In this document: positions 53,100-63,989 of the stretch, piece by piece
Layout of the letters: each line of letters starts with the position of its first letter
Numbering within the stretch: the stretch's first letter is position 1
Assembly: GCA_963921825.1 (NCBI GenBank)
Contig: OY997596.1
Location: 8,003,001-8,067,000, forward strand
Length of the DNA stretch: 64,000 nt
Direction: 5' to 3'
DNA from: Erodium maritimum
Lineage: Eukaryota > Streptophyta > Magnoliopsida > Geraniales > Geraniaceae
The notes under the pieces: model-generated
Databases searched by the model: none
The model's input: the letters and a program-made list of their open reading frames with translations, nothing else
Told to the model about the DNA's origin: nothing
Translations under genes and position numbers: made by a program

Positions 53100-54046
53100 A
53101 ACCCACAATTGCCTCTTCCTCGCTGCCTACGACCGTCTCCTTCTCTCATCCTCTTCCCATCGACGGGTCTGCTCCCATCCTCCCAGTACAACGGGATCAT
53201 GTAGGAGGGAAAGCTCCGGTTGACGATTCCCTGAAGTCGTCCTTGGAACTTTTGGGTGTAGGCCTAACACTTCCTAACGTGGATAGGATTCCGCTCATCC
53301 CCTCTCCTTATCGTCCCTGTTCTAATGGCCCGTGGTCACAAGGTGGTCCAACCCTCAGAGGGAACCCTATAACCCTCGGAGGGAACCCTATAACCCTCAT
53401 CGCCGGCTTCGCCGGATCTACTGTCCTCCATGGCGTGTCTTCAAGATAGTCTCTCTCCTTTGTCTCTTTAGATTGATGAGGAAGTGGAAGTTTTGTCATG
53501 TACTCTTTGGTCAACCCCTCGGTCCTCACGCGTCAACAGTTCGGGATGGTGCGCAAGTTATGGGCACCGAAACCTCCCCGGAAGGACGTACTCCTCTGTA
53601 TTAGCACCACTACGTGCAGGCGGTCCGCGGAGGGCTTGTTCATCAAAGATATCAGTCTAGGCGGTCCGCGGAGGGTAATGAACCATGATGCTTTGGACCA
53701 ACTACAGCTTTGGGTCTATGCCCGCGGTGTTCCGGCTTTGGTTCGGACAAAAGCTCCAGAGGAGAAGATTGGCGCGATATTGGGAGCTTGTATGGAATTC
53801 CCCTGCGAACAGTAGGGGATGTGTCGGGGATGAGTTGTGAGGGTGCGATTTTGGCAACTTGTGGAACACCCTCTCCGGCGTGGGATTCTGATGTGCTTCA
53901 AGAAATTCCTGGACCGCGTGAGGGTCGAGCTGACATATACAAAGATCCCAACGTTCTGCTTCATTTATGGGAGGATCGGTCATGTAGATTGGGAGTGCGA
54001 TCTGGAGCTACGGGGTACCCCGAGGTATGATACCTCTATTCTATAA
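53100..54046 (+). pseudogene. DUF4283/zinc-knuckle ORF1-type LINE fragment
   Basis: A Ser/Pro-rich leader region (53100-53440), then pieces in shifting frames: LVNPSVLTRQQFGMVRKLWA, DQLQLWVYARGVPALVRTKA, GAILGACMEFPCEQ, VRVRFWQLVEHPL and YTKIPTFCFIYGRIGH (the knuckle). These are collinear with the ORF1 of element D on the other strand (VLDPNTLFRQQYGMV, DKMQLWVHAHGI, YVKMPGFCGNYGCIGH). It is cut at 54046 by the Gypsy insertion; its 3' end is not in the window, so it is unknown whether it had an ORF2. Confidence 0.75.
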
Positions 54047-56654
54047 TGTCACGCCCCGAATTCGGTAGGACCGAACCCGGAACGCGAACGGTGAAACAAT
54101 AAAACAATTTTCAATTTTTTTTAATAAACCTCTTTAAATCAACACTTCGGTTAAACGAAAACAATATTTTACAACTGAAAAGCGTCCAAAACAAGCGGAC
54201 AAAAACCGACATGTACGTCGCTAGACTCCCCAAAACCCGGACTCCCGCTCCCAGCTCTTCAAGCTTCGAGGGCTCTCCTAGTCCGTCTCACGACCAGTAC
54301 CTGTAGGAAAAGTAGCAGGGGTGAGCATTTCGCTCACCACCATGGATACCGGGTTGACCACGGCATACCAGCAGAAATACCGGGAACCCGACCACAACAA
54401 CCCCGGGGACTACTACCCCAAAAACACGATTTAGACTAACGGTCACGCAAACACTATTAAACTTTCCCAACCAACTCAAAACCCGGACACGTAATGTAGA
54501 CCCGACACAGCGGTTACGACCTCAAGCCAAAACGCAAATAATAACCACGCAACACCCAAGATCACAAAGGATCGCACACAACAATCAAGATCGCAAAGGA
54601 TTGCACTCCAGCTACTCAGTGCCGGTTGCTAAGCTGTTGGGCTTGAGCCTGCCCCACGCAACTTTCCCCGACACGCAGTCGGGCCAGGCGGTCGACTTGT
54701 TCGCGACATATACATCAATACTTTTCCGATAGCTAGTCGGAAAAGGAGCCGTCCTTCATCGCAGAAGAAATGCACAACTTTACCGACGGTTAGTCGAAAG
54801 GCTAGCCAACCCTCACGCGCGCGAGCCCGTGGCACCCCTTTTCTGTCAGGCGGGCCCCAACCTCCATGCAATCACATTCATCACACAAGGTTCAACAAAT
54901 AGCGACTGTAAGAACCACTCCCAGTCAACGCCAGTCAAATCTGCGAAAAACAGGAAAATTTAAAAATTTTGGACGGACACTTAAATGAACCCAAATTTGA
55001 CCCCGAGGGTCATACCGGACTTAAGTTGACTCCGATATCGACCAAAGTGAGTTCCGGAGGACTCAGGGCAACTTTCTGACCAATTTGGGAAATGTTGACT
55101 TTTCGCTGGAAAAGTCAACCGAGCGACGTTTTGGTCCATTCGAGGACCGTTTTGGATCCAAAAAGCTTAGACGTCGTCCCATCGGCCTTAGTTGAGCCGT
55201 TTCCTTGTAGCCCGTGAAGTTTTGTAAATTCTTGGAAAAAGTGCCCGTTCGGGGCCCGAGATGGCCGAATTTCGCGAATCTGATTGGAAAATATCTAGAA
55301 GATATTTACAAAAAGGGTTGGGACCCACTTGCCACATGTCACCAATGTGGTGGTGTTAGGTTTATTGGACAAAACAAGACATGACTACTTGAGGGTTAGT
55401 TTGCTTTTTAAGTATTATTTTGTTACTTTTTAAAACAAAACAAAAGGGAAGACATTGGTGTGTTCAACCATGTTGTTCAAAAAGAGAGAAAATTAGACTT
55501 TTAAAGAGAGAAAAGAAGAGAGAAGAAAGGGAGAGAAAAAGAGAAGGGGTGTTGTGGTTTTGTGACTTTTCCCGATCATCAAGCCGTTGGATCGTCTCAA
55601 AGATAGAAGAATCGAGTTCACACCGTCATTCTCTACGGTGAGCACCTAACCGATTTTCGTTTTGTTAAGTTCGAATTTTAGGGTTTGAGTTTAAACGATT
55701 CAAATATGGTTGGGGTTTGGTTAGAATTGGTTTAAAGATGAATGGTTGAGGTTTGGAGTTCGTTAGGAACGTTTTGGGGCAAAAAGGGAATTTTGCCATT
55801 GTAGCCGTGTGGGGCCCACATGCTCGGGTATCGGGTTTTCGTGTTCGGGAGGTTTAGAACGTTCCCCAAGTAATTAATCCACACCCAGATCGAAATTTGG
55901 AATTAAATTGTGAAAGTTGTAATTGACGGGTTTAGAAACTTTAAACGCGAATTAAATCGCTCGGAAGTCGGAATTTGATTCCGTCGATTGCGTTGGAACC
56001 CTTGAATTATTCTAAGACCGTAGAAACGAAAATGGGAATTTTCGGAGCACCGGAAGGGCGTTTCCAAAACCCGGGCAGATTCGCCATGTCGGGCGAAACG
56101 GGCTTTTCCGAGCCCATTATTGACAATGTCGAGTAATTGAGAAGTTTGGGAGTGATCGAAATTGTCGGGGTTGCATTTAGGCGTTTAATTCTTTAAATTT
56201 GGGTTTCGCATGCTTACTTAAAAGGTGTGTTAATTGTAATGATTGTAGACCGTGTTGCCTACCGTGGAAATAGGAGGCTAAGCGGGAATTATGGAGCTTT
56301 GTCGAAGTAAGAGTATCGGGTTGACACGCTTCAAGAGGAAGGGAAAAGTAGCCGGATCTCGGCCATGACTAGGGAAAGTTAACAGTAGAAATGCATGTGA
56401 CACTTGGGTGTCGTGGGTTTAGTAAGTTTATCGAATATTAGAAAGGCGGGCGACACCGGGTGGTGTCGTGTGATTCGGGAACGTATCGAACATTAGAATT
56501 GCATGTGACACTTAGTAGTATCGTAGGAGCAGAGAACTTATCGTTATTAGAATTACTGGAGGCATATGACCATGCCCGGAGGTTGATTGTGAGTCTGTTG
56601 ATATTAGAATTGCTGGAGGCATTGGTTATGCCCGGAGGTTGATTGTGTAGTTGT

Positions 56655-57165
56655 GTCTTGGGTGGCCATTAGAGCCCGTGTTTTACTGTTGGTGTCTTGG
56701 GTGGCCATGAGAGCCCGTGTTTTACTGTTGGTGTCTTGGGTGGCCATGAGAGCCCGTGTTTTACTGTTGGTGTCTTGGGAGGCCGTGAGTGCCCGTGGGG
56801 TTGTTGAGTCCGTGAGTTACTGTAGGTGTGTCTTGGGAGGCCGTGAGTGCCCGTGGGGTTGTTGAGCCCGTGAGTTACTGTTGGTGTGTCTTGGGAGGCC
56901 GTGAGTGCCCGTGTGGTTGTTGAGCCCGTGAGTTACTGTTGGTGTGTCTTGGGTGGCGTGAGTGCCCGTGGGGTTGTTGAGCCCGTGAGTTAGTGTCGGT
57001 GTGTCTTGGGTGGCCGTGAGTGCCCGTGGGGTTGTTGAGCCCGTGAGTTACTGTTGGTGTGTCTTGGGTGGCCGTGAGTGCCCGTGGGGTTGTTGAGCCC
57101 GTGAGTTAGTGTCGGTGTGTCTTGGGTGGCCATGAGTGCCTGTGGAGTGTTGAACCTGTGTTGTT
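56655..57165. repeat. Minisatellite in nested solo LTR (40 and 57 bp units)
   Basis: Three units of about 43 bases (GTCTTGGGTGGCCATGAGAG, CCCGTGTTTTACTGTTG) pass into about seven units of about 57 bases that add GGGGTTGTTGAGCCCGTGAG. The longer unit is an extended version of the shorter one. The frames it opens (for example 56653-56865) are not genes. Confidence 0.88.
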
Positions 57166-57206
57166 GCTGTTTGTTGAACTTGCTTGTGATTGTGATTGTG
57201 GTTACC

Positions 57207-57715
57207 TGAGTGAGAGAGGTTACTGAGACAGGTCGACCGTCTGGCCTGACAAGGATCGGCAAAGCGCGTGAGTGAGAGAGGTTACTGAGACAGGTCGACC
57301 GCCTGGCCTGACATGGATCGGCAAAGCGCGTGAGTGAGAGAGGTTACTGAGACAGGTCGTCCGCCTGGCCTGACAGGGATCGACAAAGCGCGTGAGTGAG
57401 AGAGGTTACTAAGACAGGTCGACCGCCTGGCCTGACAGGGATCGGCAAAGCGCGTGAGTGAGAGAGGTTACTAAGACAGGTCGACCGCCTGGCCTGACAG
57501 GGATCGGTAAAGCGCGTGAGTGAGAGAGGTTACTGAGACAGGTCGACCGCCTGGCCTGACAGGGATCGGCAAAGCGCGTGAATGATAGAGGTTACTGAGA
57601 CAGGTCGACCGCCTGGCCTGACAGGGATCGGCAAAGCGCGTGAATGATAGAGGTTACTGAGACAGGTCGACCGCCTGGCCTGACAGGGATCGGCAAAGCG
57701 CGTGAGTGAGAGGGG
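57207..57715. repeat. Minisatellite of about 60 bp, eight copies
   Basis: The unit is GTGAGTGAGAGAGGTTACTG, AGACAGGTCGACCGCCTGGC and CTGACAGGGATCGGCAAAGC, with few differences between copies. It directly follows the previous array. The host LTR has different arrays at the corresponding place. Confidence 0.9.
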
Positions 57716-58344
57716 GCTACTGAGCAGCTGGAGTGCGATCCTTTGTGATCTTGTTTGGTGTGCGATTCTTAGTGATCTTGGGTGTTGCGTGGTTATCTGT
57801 CGTGTCTTTGGAGGAAGTCGTCAATCGTTGTGTCGGGTCTACATTACGTGCCGAGTGTTGAGTCGGTTTAGGAAAGTAACAGTTGTGTGTCAGTCGGGTT
57901 ACTTGAGTTGGGGATAGTAGTCCCCGGTGTTGGGTTGTTGTTGGTGTTACCGACATTGTCTGCTATTATGCCGTAGTCAGTCTGTTATCCGTGGTGGTGA
58001 GCGAACGCTCACCCCTAGCTGCTTTTCCTACAGGTACTGGTCGCGGGATGGACTAGGTGAGCTTCTGAAGCTTGAAGAGCTAGGAGCGGGAGTCTGGGTT
58101 TACTTTTGAGTCTAGCGACGTATACCTTGTATTTTGTCCGCTTGTTGGGACGTACTTTTGAGTTGTAAATAATTATTTTGTTTAAGTAAATGGTGGTTTT
58201 AAAGTGAATTATGCAAAGGTTTGAAAATGTTTTATTGTTCTAAACGTTGGCGTTCCGGGTTCGGTTCTACTGAATTTGGGGCGTGACAGCGACAATAATA
58301 TAACGAATAACTACCCCTCAGCAAATCAGTCAACGACCATACAG

Positions 58345-58600
58345 GTTTAACACCCCACAGGCACACATGGCAACCCACTACACACAAACAGTAACATATG
58401 GGTTCAACACCCCAAAGGCACACATGACCACCCACGACACCCAAACAGTAACATACGGGTTCAACACCCCAAAGACACACATGACCACCCACGACACCCA
58501 AACAGTAACATACGGGTTCAACACCCCAAAGGCACACATGACCACCCACGACACCCAAACAGTAACATACAGGTTCAACACCCCAAAGGCACACATGACC
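58345..58600. repeat. Minisatellite of about 58 bp in host LTR, four to five copies
   Basis: The unit contains GGGTTCAACACCCCAAAGGC, ACACATGACCACCCACGACA and CCCAAACAGTAAC. Read on the minus strand it parallels the 57 bp unit of the nested LTR (TGTCGTGGGTGGTCATGTGT versus TGTCTTGGGTGGCCATGAG), so the two arrays share an ancestor but expanded separately. Confidence 0.88.
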
Positions 58601-58654
58601 ACCCTCATAAACACAACAAGTTACTTAACCTACGGGCACCACTAAGTGCCCACA

Positions 58655-58885
58655 TGCTTTTCTATTGTTCGACAGGTTCACTCAACCTACAACACTACCA
58701 AGTGTCACATGCTATTCTATTGTTCGACAGGTTCACTCAACCTACGACACCACCAAGTGTCACATGTAGTTCTATTAATCGACAGTTTCACTCAACCTAC
58801 GACACCACCAAGTGTCACATGCAATTCTATTATTCGGCAGGTTTACTTAACCTACGACACCACCAAGTGTCACATGCATTTCTAC
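58655..58885. repeat. Minisatellite of about 55 bp in host LTR, four copies
   Basis: The unit contains TTCGACAGGTTCACTCAACC, TACGACACCACCAAGTGTCA and CATGC. On the minus strand it corresponds loosely to the region at 56396-56520 of the nested LTR (ATGTGACACTTGGGTGTCGT), where it is barely repeated. Confidence 0.85.
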
Positions 58886-59809
58886 TAATAACTTTCCCTA
58901 GTCAAGGCCGATATCCGGATACTCTTCCCTACCTCTTGATGCGTGTCAAACCCGATACTCGCACTCCGGCAATGCTCCAGATTACCCGCTTAGCCTCCTC
59001 TTTCCACGGTCGGCGACACGGTCTACAATGATCACAAATTGAAACACTTTTTAAGTTCGCAGGCAAAGCTGAATTTTAATGAATTTGACGCCCAAACGCG
59101 ACCCCGACAATGCCGATCACTCACAAACTTCCCAATTACTCGATATTGTCAACAAAGGGCCCGGAAAAGCCCGATTCGCCCGGCTCGGTGAATCTGCCCG
59201 GGATCGGAAAACGCCCTTCCTGGGCTCCGAAAATTCCCGTTTTCGTTTCTACGATCCTAAAATAATTCAAGTGTTCCAACGCTATCGACGGAATCAATTT
59301 CCGACTTCCGAGCGATTTAATTCGCGTTTAAAGTTTCTAAATCCGAAATTTCCAATTTCCACAATTTAACCCCATAATTCGTTCCGGGTGTGAATTATCG
59401 ATTCGGGGATCATCCAAAACCACCCGAACACGAAAAACCCGATGCCCAGGCAAGTGGGCCCCACACGGCCATAATGGAAAATTTTCTTTTCGCCCCAAAA
59501 CCTCAACCATTCATCTTTAAACCAATATTAAACAAAACCCAACCTTAATCAAACCGTTTAAACTCAAACCCTATAATTCAAATGTACCAAAACGAGAAAA
59601 GAACGGTTTCTCACCGTAGGGAATGACGAGGGGAGTTCGAATCCGTAGTCGTTGAGTCGATCGGTCGGTTGGATCTTCGGGAAATCACCAAAATCCCAAC
59701 TTCTCTCTTCTTTCTCTCCTTCCCTTTCTCTCTCTTCTTTCTCTCTCTTTTTTTCTCTTTTTTTTTCTGTTTTTCCGAACACTATCTCATTCTTTCCTTT
59801 TATTTTCTT

Positions 59810-60287
59810 GGGTTAAATATCGAAACTTACTATTAAGTATTGGTCACGAACATTATACTACCCACGTTTTCAAAATGAACACTACACTACCCTTAAGTAT
59901 TGGTCACACGATTTTGTTAGTAAAAATGGACGGAATTTTCCATTCCGTTAGTCATATGATCTCAAGTGTCAAATAATGGATGGTAAAATGACGATTTTTG
60001 CCCTTAAGTATTAGACCTCTATACATTTTATAAGGAACAATAACGAGGGTACAATGGTAATGTTCGTTATAAAATGTGTAGAGGTCATATAATTAAGGGG
60101 AAACGTCATTTTACCATCTATTATATGACACTTGAGGTCATATGACTAACGAAATGGAAAATTTCGTCCATTTTTACTAACAAAATCGCGTGACCAATAC
60201 CTAAGGGTAGTATAGTGTTCATTTTGAAAACGTGGGTAGTGTAGTGTTCGTGACCAATACTTAAGAGTAAGTTTCAATATTTAACCC
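59810..60287. mobile_element. Mutator-like MITE, 478 bp, 9 bp TSD
   Basis: Flanked by TATTTTCTT at 59801-59809 and 60288-60296. The ends are GGGTTAAATATCGAAACTTA and the inverted GTTTCAATATTTAACCC. The arms stay complementary over about 200 bases each (for example AAGTATTGGTCACGAACATT with GTTCGTGACCAATACTTAAG). It sits inside the Gypsy LTR, so it inserted after the LTR. It is not the same sequence as the MITE at 28510-28992. Confidence 0.9.
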
Positions 60288-60816
60288 TATTTTCTTTTAA
60301 CACAACACACCTTTTTCCAATTTACAAAACTACCACTCATCTCTTTTTCTTTATTTTAAAAACCAACCACAACCACTTGGGTGACAAGTGTCTTGTGGGT
60401 CCCACCTTTTTGAAAAATATCTTTGTAGATATTTTTCAGTCAGATTCGCGAAATTCGGCCGTCTCGGGCCCCGTGCGGGACCATTTTCCAAGAAATTACG
60501 AAATTTCACGTGCTGAGGGTAAACGGCCCAACTAAGACCACTGTAACGACGGCTAAGCTTATTGGATCCAAAACGGGCCTCGAACGGACCAAAACGTCTC
60601 TCGGTTGACTTTTACTGCAAAAAGTCAACTTCTCCCGAATTGGTCAAAAAGTTGACCTGAGTTACCCAGAATTCACTTTGGTCGATATCGGGGTCAACTT
60701 AAGTACGATATGACCCTCGGGGTCAATTTTAGGTTCATTTTGGTGTATGTCCAAAAATTTTAAATTTTTCCGTTTTTCTGCCGATTGACCGGCGTTGACC
60801 AGAAGCGGTCTTTACA

Positions 60817-60834
60817 ATCTACCCCCCTTAAAGG
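60817..60834 (-). other. Gypsy polypurine tract
   Basis: On the minus strand CCTTTAAGGGGGGTAGAT stands directly before the LTR start TGTAAAG. This is the usual primer site for plus-strand DNA synthesis and fixes the orientation of the element. Confidence 0.82.
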
Positions 60835-61200
60835 AATTTCGTCCGCGAAATTTGAATTAAACGTACTTCCGGAGTCGATCAGGTTGGTGTACTTCGCGCG
60901 AACCTCGCCCTTGCGCTCCCAAGTCGACTCGGCTCCGTGGTGCTACCACTGTACCCGTACTAGACGAACAGTCTTGCCACGCATCACCTGATCCCGTGTA
61001 TCCATTTCTCGAACCTGCGTCTCCTCACACGAGACATCACCATCCACCTCGACATCTGCCCACTCAATGATGTGAGAGGGGTCCGCATTATACTTCCGCA
61101 ACTGGGAAACATGGACTTTCCCAAGCTGCGGTGGTAGTACAGGTCGGTATGCAACTGCTCCCACTCTACTCAGACCTTGAAAGGCCTGATATCCCGCGGG
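60835..61200 (-). pseudogene. Gypsy integrase C-terminus with chromodomain
   Basis: On the minus strand: GAVAYRPVLPPQLGKVHVSQ, LRKYNADPSHIIEWADVEV, then a chromodomain-like segment VMRGKTVRLVRVQW, a TAG, and HHGAESTWEREGEVRAKY. A chromodomain after the integrase is the mark of chromoviruses (Tekay/Del type here by the LRKY.ADPSHII motif); it can steer insertion to heterochromatin. The polyprotein ends shortly before the polypurine tract with the usual FADEIPLRG-like segment. Confidence 0.82.
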
Positions 61201-61359
61201 GCTAACTTGCCTCCGTCACGGTTGAAATATAACAGTTCATTCTTCGGACTCACCTCCAGGGATGCATGGTCACCAACTGCGAACTCGAGAGGTCGGTGCC
61301 GTCTGTCAGCATAACTCTTCTTCCGACTCTGCGCGGTCTTCAACCGCTCACGTTTCGGC

Positions 61360-61948
61360 TCGACCTACTCAGTCGCCTCTTGGGCCAGTTCTAGACCCAG
61401 TAAACTCTTATTCCTCACTTCTGTCCAACACACGGGCGATCGACACGGCCTACCATACAACGCTTCTAACAGTGTCATCCCGATACTGGCCTGAAAGCTG
61501 TTGTTGTAGGCGAACTCGGCTAACCGCTCACGAAATCCATCGTGACGTGCTCCCATTTCCACTGTGCAACCGGTAGTGGCTGTAATAACCTAGCGGGACG
61601 CTGAGGTTCGGCTTTCACCTGCTGACAAGTGAGGCACCGCGATACTAACTATGCAATCGCTCTCCGCATCCCGCTCCACCAGAAATGTCGCCTGATGTCG
61701 CGATACATCTTAGTGCTACCCAAGTGCACTGTAAGACGTGAATGATGTGACCCTCGCAACATGTCGTCTCCACAGCTACGCGGCACGAACAGCCTCCTCG
61801 ACACCGTAAACCAATTAGGACAAAGATCCCATCCCTCGGCGTCAACACCGCCGGCAACTCTCTCCTGGATCTCTGTCTTCTCGACAGCCTCAGCCTGCGC
61901 CCCTAATACTCGGGCAAGCAGTGTGGTCTGAGCCATCAATGAACACAT
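61360..61948 (-). pseudogene. Gypsy integrase with most of the catalytic core deleted
   Basis: The minus strand has the zinc-binding HHCC part (SRLTVHLGSTKMYRDIRRHF, a stop at 61646, then [12 protein letters not shown]) and the beginning of the core ([13 protein letters not shown]). It then jumps, with a change of frame, to [20 protein letters not shown] and EALYGRPCRSPVCW, which normally follow the core. The bulk of the core, including the second catalytic aspartate and the glutamate, is missing at about 61525-61535. The element could not integrate by its own enzyme. Confidence 0.85.
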
Positions 61949-61969
61949 GGCTGCGCCGTCAGTAGCCTC

Positions 61970-63350
61970 CTATAGCTCAAGCCCGAACGTGCCTAGTTCC
62001 CCCATCATGTCCCACTCCCAGACTGATATGCTGGCAAGGCTCGGAACCGACTTCCTACTCAGGGCGTCGGCAACCACATTCTTCTTACCCGGATGGTAGT
62101 GTAGCTCAAAGTTGTACTCCTCAAGTAGCTCCATCCATCGCCGCTGGCGCATGTTCAGGTCTCGTTGGGAAAAGATGTACTTGAGGCTCTTGTGATCCGA
62201 GAACACCTGAAATCGCTCGCCATTCAGATTAGACCGCCAGCCCTTCAACGCGAACACGACTGCTGCTAATTCCAAGTCATGGGTAGGATAGTTGCACTCG
62301 TGTGTCTTCAACTGCCTGGAGCCATAAGCAACAACTCTACCCAACTGCATCAGTACACAGCCCAGTCCTTCCCCGGACGCGTCACAATAGGCCTCATACT
62401 CGACCCCGCGCTCTGGCACTATCAATACTGGAGCGGTAGTCAGACGAGCCTTCAGCACCGTGAACGCACGTTCACAATCCTCTGTCCACACAAACCAGAC
62501 TCCCTTGCGTGTCAAAAGAGTCATAGGCGCGGCTAGACGCGCAAAGTTCTGGACGAATCGCCGATAATATCCTGCCAGCCCCAAGAAGCTGCGGATCTCG
62601 AAGACGCTCGTGGGCCGCGCCCACTTCGAAACCGCATCGATCTTCGCTGGATCGACCAGTATACTGTCACGGGATACAATGTGACTGAGGAATTTCACCT
62701 CAGCGAGCCAAAATTCGCACTTCTCCAGGTTGGCGTATAGCTGATGTGTGCGCAGTAGGGTCAGAATAGCCCTCAGATGCTCCTCATGTTCCGCCTCGTT
62801 CTGCGAGTAGATCAAGATGTCGTCTACAAACACCACCACAAATTGATCTAAGAACGGCCGAAATATACTGTTCATCAGATCCATGAACGCTGCAGGTGCG
62901 TTCGTCAGTCCAAAGGCATCACCAAGAACTCGTAATGCCCATAGCGTGTCCTGAATGCCATCTTTGCAACGTCCTCCTCCCGGACTCGCAACTGGTAATA
63001 TCCGGATCGCAGATCGATCTTCGAGAAGCATGTTGACCCTCTCAATTGGTCGAACAAGTCGTCAATTCTCGGCATCGGGTATCGGTTCTTCACCGTAACC
63101 CGGTTCAGCTTCCGGTAGTCTATACACATCCGAAGCTCTCCACTCTTCTTCTTCACGAAGAGTGTTGGCGCTCCCCACGACGATGTACTCGGCCGGATAA
63201 ACCCCTTCTCCCGAAGCTCCTCGAGCTAACGCTTCAGCTCGGTCAACTCTACTGGCGCGAACCTATAAGGCGTCATCGATATCGGTGTCATTCCCGGCCT
63301 CATGTCTATTCCGAACTCCACCTCACGAACTGGTGGCAATCCGCTCAACT
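61970..63350 (-). pseudogene. Gypsy reverse transcriptase and RNase H
   Basis: On the minus strand: [60 protein letters not shown], then a one-base deletion near 62915 within the MPFGLTNAP motif. Beyond it the frame stays open for 353 codons from its left end at 61970: [35 protein letters not shown], the RNase H ([56 protein letters not shown]). The catalytic FVDD is present. One TAG-type stop near 63227 and the deletion break the polyprotein. Confidence 0.92.
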
Positions 63351-63399
63351 CCTCCGGAAGGACCTCGGGACACTCGCACACCACTCGCAGTAACTCGCG

Positions 63400-63989
63400 A
63401 CTCTACACGGCCGATACTTCCTCCACTGCGGACAGTGCCGACAGGAGAACTCCGCTCCTACTGCCAAGAATACACGAAACTTTCGTGTTGCTTGTTGACA
63501 CCGTCACTCATCGCCTGTAACAGTCGATATTGGCTCGGTACTTCGCCAGCCAATCCATTCCCAAGATCACGTCAAAGGCTGTCATTTCGTAAGTATCCTT
63601 CCCACGGATACACGCACAAGCTCAGTCGCTGCCGAACCTCACGGACCCTCGCAGTCTCTCTAAGACCTCGCTCCACTACCGCCGTCGTGCCCACCAACTC
63701 CGAACATACCCGAATCCTCGGGGTGAGGACTCGATCCAGCATCAGGGCTCTTGAGCCCTCTCTCGAACCTCATGTATCAATTCGCTTCTCTAACTTCGCA
63801 GGCACGACAGACCCTAGTCAACACTACATCACCCCCAACCAGCGTGTCCAGACGCAGGGGTGGACTCAACGACTCTAAACTCAGCCCCAACATCTCAGCA
63901 CAACTTGACGAAGCAAACGAGTGTGACGCCCCGGTATCTAATAAAAATGACGCCCAAATCAGAGAACGAACAACCACTTCATTAGTCAC
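63400..63989 (-). pseudogene. Gypsy protease region
   Basis: The minus strand reads SFLLDTGASHSFASSSCAEM (retropepsin DTG), then VVLTRVCRACEVREAN and, after a frame change and gaps, MTAFDVILGMDWLAKYRA, a segment typical of the end of the Gypsy protease. Several stops and shifts are visible up to 63400. Gag lies beyond the window. Confidence 0.85.

Larger units (their letters stand above)
54907..58288 (+). mobile_element. Nested Ty3/Gypsy solo LTR, 3382 bp, TSD GCGAC
   Basis: Starts TGTAAGAACCACTCCCAGTC and ends ACTGAATTTGGGGCGTGACA. GCGAC stands at 54902-54906 and again at 58289-58293. No internal region is present. It belongs to the same family as the LTR it entered but lies in the opposite orientation, so 54047-54360 and 57960-58288 form a large inverted repeat. 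The segment GGTGAGCGAACGCTCACCCC (57993-58012) with a following CTTTTCCTACAGGTACTGG is conserved in its host LTR on the other strand (54296-54341). Confidence 0.93.
54047..60816 (-). mobile_element. 3' LTR of a minus-strand Ty3/Gypsy element, interrupted twice
   Basis: On the minus strand the LTR starts at 60816 (TGTAAAGACCGCTTCTGGTC) directly after the polypurine tract and ends at 54047 (GAATTCGGGGCGTGACA). It is split by a related solo LTR (54907-58288 plus its duplication) and by a MITE (59810-60287). Without the solo LTR it is 3,383 bases, almost the same as the 3,382 of the intruder. The bases outside are TATAA at 54042-54046; the other LTR lies beyond the window, so the duplication cannot be checked. 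Confidence 0.88.

Noticed and set aside
57702..58109. Short open frames after the minisatellites
   Set aside because: Part of the 3' region of a solo LTR, conserved as DNA on the opposite strand of the host LTR (54180-54480).
54047..58288. First read as one 4.2 kb DNA transposon with TGTCACGCCCC inverted ends
   Set aside because: The GCGAC duplication at 54902 and 58289 and the TGTAAGAACC start show two oppositely oriented LTRs, one inside the other.
63285..63878. 197-codon plus-strand open frame
   Set aside because: It is the antisense of the Gypsy protease/reverse transcriptase region, whose motifs (DTGASHSF, ILGMDWLAKY) are clear on the minus strand.
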